The notes beneath the pieces are model-generated. The model was not told where the DNA came from. It saw only the letters and a list, made by a program, of their open reading frames with translations, and did not search any database. Positions 14,430 to 17,005 of a stretch of 17,005 bases of DNA are shown here, piece after piece. The stretch is from positions 1-17,005 of the forward strand of contig CALAXO010000054.1 in assembly GCA_937894955.1 (NCBI GenBank), in the 5' to 3' direction. This stretch comes from an uncultured Clostridia bacterium. Its GTDB lineage: Bacteria > Bacillota > Clostridia > Christensenellales > CAG-138. The stretch's first letter is position 1. Each line of letters begins with the position of its first letter. A program made the position numbers and the translations under genes.

Positions 14430-15521
14430 TCACTGTCCGTTCTTTGTTTTCAGCTTTTCGGCAAGGCGGCGAATGAATTCATCCACGACTTCTTCGTTTG
14501 TTTTGTAGTATACTTTGCAGCCCTCAAGCGTTGAGGTCGTGAGCCCGCTTTTTTGCAGTTTGTTCATGTGGTGCGATACGGTGTTGGGTGAAAGCCCGAG
14601 CATGTCGGCAAGCTCCTGCCCGTAGGATTCCCCCGTACTCAGCTGCTGCATTATCTTCATGCGGTTTTTGTCGGCAAGCGTACGCAGAATTTCGTCACAG
14701 TCGATGGAAAGCCTTTCGCGATAGGGAACATGCATCATCGGACGGACGCCGATGCCGACGTAATATGCCATAAATTCCGAATCGGCAGGGTCGGCAACGG
14801 TGAAGAAGTTCCCGTTGCCGATTATCAGCGGATAAACAACGCCTCGGCCTGTTATGAAGTCAATATGAAATCTGCCGCAAATATATTTCAGAATATCGTC
14901 AATATCCGAATAATCGCAGCTGAAGTTCCGAAGAACATCCGAATAAACCGCGGAATTGTCCGCAATCAGCTTTACGGCGGGGCGGACCGTTTCGCAAATA
15001 TCGCAGACATATTCGTTGTAATGTTTATAAATCTTTATTATTCGCCAGCGGGATTCCTCCGTCAGCGGAAGCTGTTCGAGAAGCTCAAGCAGCCCGTCGA
15101 GAGTCGGCTCAAAATCATTCAGCGAAACGTTGAATGTGGTAAGCTCTTTCATGATGCCGGAGAGCCTTTGCTCGTCCGTTTGGGCAAGCATGGCGGATTT
15201 TACTTCATCCAAACTTGTGAAACTTCGGCGGAACGAGTTCAAAAAAATGAGTATTGCAGGGCAGGTGCTTGTGGCGTCGCTTCCGTCCGTGAATTTAAAA
15301 TAGCCGAAAAACTCCGAGATTCGTTCGGGCAGAACAATGCCCTCATCAAGAATTTTTTCAAGTTCAAATGCGGGGTCGAAAAAATCGGTTACCTCGCCCG
15401 CGGTGGTGATGCGCTTTTTCAGCACGCGGTCAAGCACCTGAGCCTGGGTTTCACCGTTTGCTTTCATTTTAAAGTAATAGATTGCCTCAAGCAGCGGATT
15501 CACAACGGCATAAGCTTTCAT
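14430..15521 (-). CDS. Large ArsR-type winged-helix transcription regulator
   Basis: A 363-residue cytosolic regulator. The C-terminal about 90 residues are a clear ArsR/HTH_20-type winged helix (275-345): IDCDEILRTLADKNRMKIMQ, then the recognition helix SYGQELADMLGLSPNTVSHHMNKL and the wing TSTLEGCKVYYKT. The N-terminal about 260 residues (MKAYAVVNPLLEAIYYF, then mostly helical) are a separate, probably ligand- or partner-sensing part of the kind found in long Clostridial ArsR proteins. The classical ArsR metal site ELCVCDL is absent; Cys173-x2-Cys176 (CDIC) is the only paired cysteine motif. The start is firm: GGGAGG 8 bases before the ATG at 15521. The gene is divergent from the secreted repeat-protein gene. 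A promoter at 15764-15792, a terminator hairpin in the leader (15676-15705) and a shared inverted repeat over both -35 boxes suggest control of itself and its neighbour. Confidence 0.9.
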   Translation of the reverse strand: MKAYAVVNPLLEAIYYFKMKANGETQAQVLDRVLKKRITTAGEVTDFFDPAFELEKILDEGIVLPERISEFFGYFKFTDGSDATSTCPAILIFLNSFRRSFTSLDEVKSAMLAQTDEQRLSGIMKELTTFNVSLNDFEPTLDGLLELLEQLPLTEESRWRIIKIYKHYNEYVCDICETVRPAVKLIADNSAVYSDVLRNFSCDYSDIDDILKYICGRFHIDFITGRGVVYPLIIGNGNFFTVADPADSEFMAYYVGIGVRPMMHVPYRERLSIDCDEILRTLADKNRMKIMQQLSTGESYGQELADMLGLSPNTVSHHMNKLQKSGLTTSTLEGCKVYYKTNEEVVDEFIRRLAEKLKTKNGQ

Positions 15522-15715
15522 AACAAAAACCTCCCGACCTGTCGATTTTCTCTGTCAAAGGAACACTGAGCAGCCGTGCTTTCGGCAGACATGTTTCGGA
15601 AAACGGAAGATTTTTCCGTATGTTTGCCGGATCGTTCGTCGGACAGCAACTTTGAATCGTTATTGAATATCATCGAAAAAAACCGAACAACCTGCTGCCG
15701 TTCGGCAAAAAACAT
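15518..15715 (-). CDS. Possible 65-residue leader ORF overlapping the regulator start
   Basis: ATG at 15715 runs to a TGA at 15518-15520 that overlaps the regulator ATG as ATGA, an arrangement typical of translational coupling. The start codon lies about 10 bases before a terminator hairpin, and its ribosome binding site is weak (AGG about 10 bases upstream). The peptide (MFFAERQQVVRFFSMIF...) resembles nothing I know. It may be a chance open frame; its interest is its position. Confidence 0.25.
   Translation of the reverse strand: MFFAERQQVVRFFSMIFNNDSKLLSDERSGKHTEKSSVFRNMSAESTAAQCSFDRENRQVGRFLL
15676..15705 (-). terminator. Intrinsic terminator in the regulator's 5' leader
   Basis: CCGAAC (15683-15688) and GTTCGG (15700-15705) pair perfectly around an 11-base loop. 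On the minus strand the stem is followed at once by seven T (15676-15682). It is about 55-80 nt into the predicted transcript and 155 bases before the ATG. A competing small hairpin (GCCG/CGGC around TT at about 15697-15706) uses part of the same stem, as expected for an attenuator. Confidence 0.5.
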
Positions 15716-15763
15716 TGCCCGTCTGCCTGTTTAACAAGAAAACGAAACCGACGGACACTTATT

Positions 15764-15792
15764 AGTATGCATTTTTTTTTGCCGGTTGTCAA
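15764..15792 (-). promoter_or_regulatory. Promoter of the ArsR-type regulator
   Basis: Perfect TTGACA (15787-15792) on the minus strand, 17-base spacer with an A9 run, then CATACT (15764-15769). Its predicted start near 15757 gives a leader of about 235 nt. Confidence 0.6.
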
Positions 15793-15855
15793 TAGCAAAA
15801 GGCAACGTTTAACATATTTGTGGAACAAAGTGTGCGATGACTATTGACTGCCGGC
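15781..15855. repeat. Inverted repeat over both divergent -35 boxes, candidate operator
   Basis: CTATTGACTGCCGGC (15841-15855, plus strand) and CTATTGACAACCGGC (complement of 15781-15795) match at 13 of 15 positions, with a perfect 8-base core CTATTGAC. Each arm contains the -35 of one of the two divergent promoters. The arms are separated by 45 bases. Confidence 0.65.
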
Positions 15856-15872
15856 GATTTTCGTGCTATGAT
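15844..15872 (+). promoter_or_regulatory. Promoter of the secreted repeat protein
   Basis: TTGACT (15844-15849), exactly 17 bases, then TATGAT (15867-15872) preceded by TGC (extended -10). The predicted leader is about 80 nt, with GGAGG (15950-15954) 6 bases before the ATG. It looks like a strong promoter. Confidence 0.8.
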
Positions 15873-15960
15873 ACTGAATATACAGAGGCGGAAGATTGTT
15901 TCCGTACTTTTTTCACCGAACAAAGCTTACGCCCTGCAACAACAAACATGGAGGAAGAGT

Positions 15961-17005
15961 ATGAAAACAATGAAAAAGCTGCTTGCAGCAATGCTCGCAG
16001 CTGCAATGCTCCTTACCTGTGCGGCGTTTAATCCCTTGACCGCAGCGGCAGAAGGTGCAGCAACCGGCAGCAGTGAAACGACCCGCTGTTGCGGAAATGA
16101 TGACTATCCCGCAAAGTCTCTCGGCGGAAACTATTCGGGAATGCCGCTGAATATCGGCAAAAAGTCCGATGATTCAACAAAGGCTGCATCACGCGGCGGT
16201 CAAACGATTCTGGCATATGCCCGCAACAAGTACACGTCGGACGGTGACTACCTGCCCTATGCGGCATGGGTAAGCTTCAACACCGATGATCCCGAAGGCA
16301 CGTTCACCGAGCTTTCCCGCGGCGGCGTTGAATTTTATGCAGCCGCATACGACGGCGAACTTATTTACGGCTTGGATATTGACAACAATTTCTATTCCGT
16401 AAACCCCGAAACCTTTGAATCCACACTTATCGGCAGCATTTCCGACAGCGCGAATTCAATGACCTATGACTGGGAACACGACACTTTCTACATTGTCAAC
16501 GGCAACCTTCAGATCCGTGAGCTCCGCAAGGACGGTTCTCTCGGTTCCGCAATCACGCCCGCAAACGTTGTTTGCATTGCCCCCGTCACCTATGTCGGCA
16601 ACGGCGAATTCATGAGCCTTGACTTCAACACCCGCAACTACGTTCGCATTGCGGCGGACGGCAGCACCACTCAGCTTGCCCATTCGGACGGGCTTCAGGG
16701 CTGGTCCTCCTCCATGGTTTACAACCGTGAGGACGGCAAGTGCTACATCTGCTACACCAACATGCAGAACGGCGACGATACTTCCAGTGTCGGCTTCTGG
16801 GGCAAGCTTTTCGCAATCGACCCCGTGACCGGTGAAGGCGAATACCGCGGCTTTATCGGTGAAGATTACGGCACCTACGTAAACGGCATGTGCATTGCGG
16901 ATTTCCTTGCACCCGAACCTCCCGCAGAACAGGGCAAGACCGTTGTCAGCTATGCCCGCAACAAGTACACGTCGGACGGTGACTACCTGCCCTATGCGGC
17001 ATGGG
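15961..17005 (+). CDS. Secreted repeat protein, probable surface beta-propeller (3' end cut off)
   Basis: The reading frame is open from ATG 15961 to the window edge (348 codons), so the protein is longer than seen. The N-terminus is a signal peptide (MKTMKKLLAAMLAAAMLLTC...), with likely signal peptidase I cleavage after LTAAA near residue 30; the Cys at about 20 is preceded by Thr, not a good lipobox. The mature part is beta-rich with propeller-like strands: YDGELIYGLDIDNNFYSVNPET, MTYDWEHDTFYIVNGN, LFAIDPVTGEGEYRG. A repeat begins at residue 86 (YARNKYTSDGDYLPYAAW) and again at residue 331, a period of 245 residues; the 55 bases coding for it are identical in both places. It is probably exported and on the cell surface or free. 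No sorting signal is visible because the C-terminus is missing. The strong promoter and GGAGG suggest high expression, likely controlled by the divergent ArsR-type gene. Confidence 0.85.
   Translation, partial: MKTMKKLLAAMLAAAMLLTCAAFNPLTAAAEGAATGSSETTRCCGNDDYPAKSLGGNYSGMPLNIGKKSDDSTKAASRGGQTILAYARNKYTSDGDYLPYAAWVSFNTDDPEGTFTELSRGGVEFYAAAYDGELIYGLDIDNNFYSVNPETFESTLIGSISDSANSMTYDWEHDTFYIVNGNLQIRELRKDGSLGSAITPANVVCIAPVTYVGNGEFMSLDFNTRNYVRIAADGSTTQLAHSDGLQGWSSSMVYNREDGKCYICYTNMQNGDDTSSVGFWGKLFAIDPVTGEGEYRGFIGEDYGTYVNGMCIADFLAPEPPAEQGKTVVSYARNKYTSDGDYLPYAAW
16216..16270 (+). repeat. 55-bp perfect direct repeat, copy 1
   Basis: Identical base for base to 16951-17005, 735 bases (245 codons) downstream in the same frame. 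The base just before each copy differs. Confidence 0.95.
16951..17005 (+). repeat. 55-bp perfect direct repeat, copy 2, ending at the window edge
   Basis: The second copy of the repeat at 16216-16270. The match runs exactly to the last base of the window, suggesting that the assembly stopped because of this repeat. Confidence 0.95.

Larger units (their letters stand above)
15522..15960. other. Divergent control region between regulator and secreted protein
   Basis: These 439 bases contain no firm gene. They hold, left to right, the leader of the regulator with a possible leader ORF, a terminator-shaped hairpin (15676-15705), the regulator promoter (15764-15792), an inverted repeat pair (15781-15795 and 15841-15855), a small palindrome TTTGTGGAACAAA (15817-15829) and the promoter of the secreted protein (15844-15872). 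Its leader and GGAGG (15950-15954) follow. Confidence 0.7.

Noticed and set aside
14730..15569. Plus-strand open frame of 279 codons opposite the ArsR-type regulator
   Set aside because: Antisense shadow of a clear winged-helix protein with a strong GGGAGG start; the translation shows no family features.

Overview
The window looks like chromosomal DNA from an anaerobic Gram-positive of the class Clostridia, probably a gut member of the Oscillospirales or Christensenellales type. The basis is Bacillota-style -35/-10 promoters and strong GGAGG ribosome binding sites, lipoproteins with classical lipoboxes, a YhaM-type exoribonuclease, a VanY-type peptidase of clostridial build and citrate lyase accessory genes. 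Base composition is moderate (about half G+C by eye). I saw no tRNA, rRNA, CRISPR array, phage gene or transposase. The species cannot be fixed from this sequence alone.

Layout, left to right. Positions 1-70 hold nothing I can support. 71-673 (-) is a small lipoprotein with its own promoter at 805-833. 990-2041 (+) is a broken aminoglycoside-phosphotransferase-like gene with an in-frame TAA and a frameshift at a T7 tract. 2098-3246 (-) is an unrecognised 382-residue protein with a cysteine cluster; it converges on the broken kinase gene. 3613-5445 (+) is a complete ABC exporter half-transporter with a good promoter. 5521-6605 (+) is a broken VanY-type D,D-carboxypeptidase that has lost its zinc-binding Asp and the stretch after it. 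A hairpin at 6710-6742 ends the long leftward block that follows.

That leftward block reads, in transcription order (right to left): lipoprotein (13516-14130), yhaM-like exoribonuclease (12314-13420), citD (11938-12228), citC (10864-11880), a membrane-anchored TPR/RCC1-repeat protein (9055-10758), a fused citX-citG (7612-9048) and murI (6793-7590). A -35/-10 pair overlapping the yhaM stop (12289-12317) suggests that the cit genes start their own transcript. The block holds the acyl carrier (CitD), the enzyme that acetylates it (CitC) and the enzymes that make and attach its prosthetic group (CitG, CitX). It lacks the catalytic subunits CitE and CitF, and a beta-propeller-type protein sits where cit genes would normally be contiguous.

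At the right end a large ArsR-type winged-helix regulator (14430-15521, -) is transcribed divergently from a secreted repeat protein (15961 to the window end, +). Their promoters face away from each other, and a near-perfect 15-bp inverted repeat overlaps both -35 boxes. The regulator's leader also carries an intrinsic-terminator hairpin. The window stops exactly at the end of a 55-bp perfect repeat inside the secreted-protein gene, which looks like an assembly break at a repeat. The parts most worth a second look are the divergent regulator/surface-protein control region and the citEF-less cit cluster with its RCC1/TPR protein.
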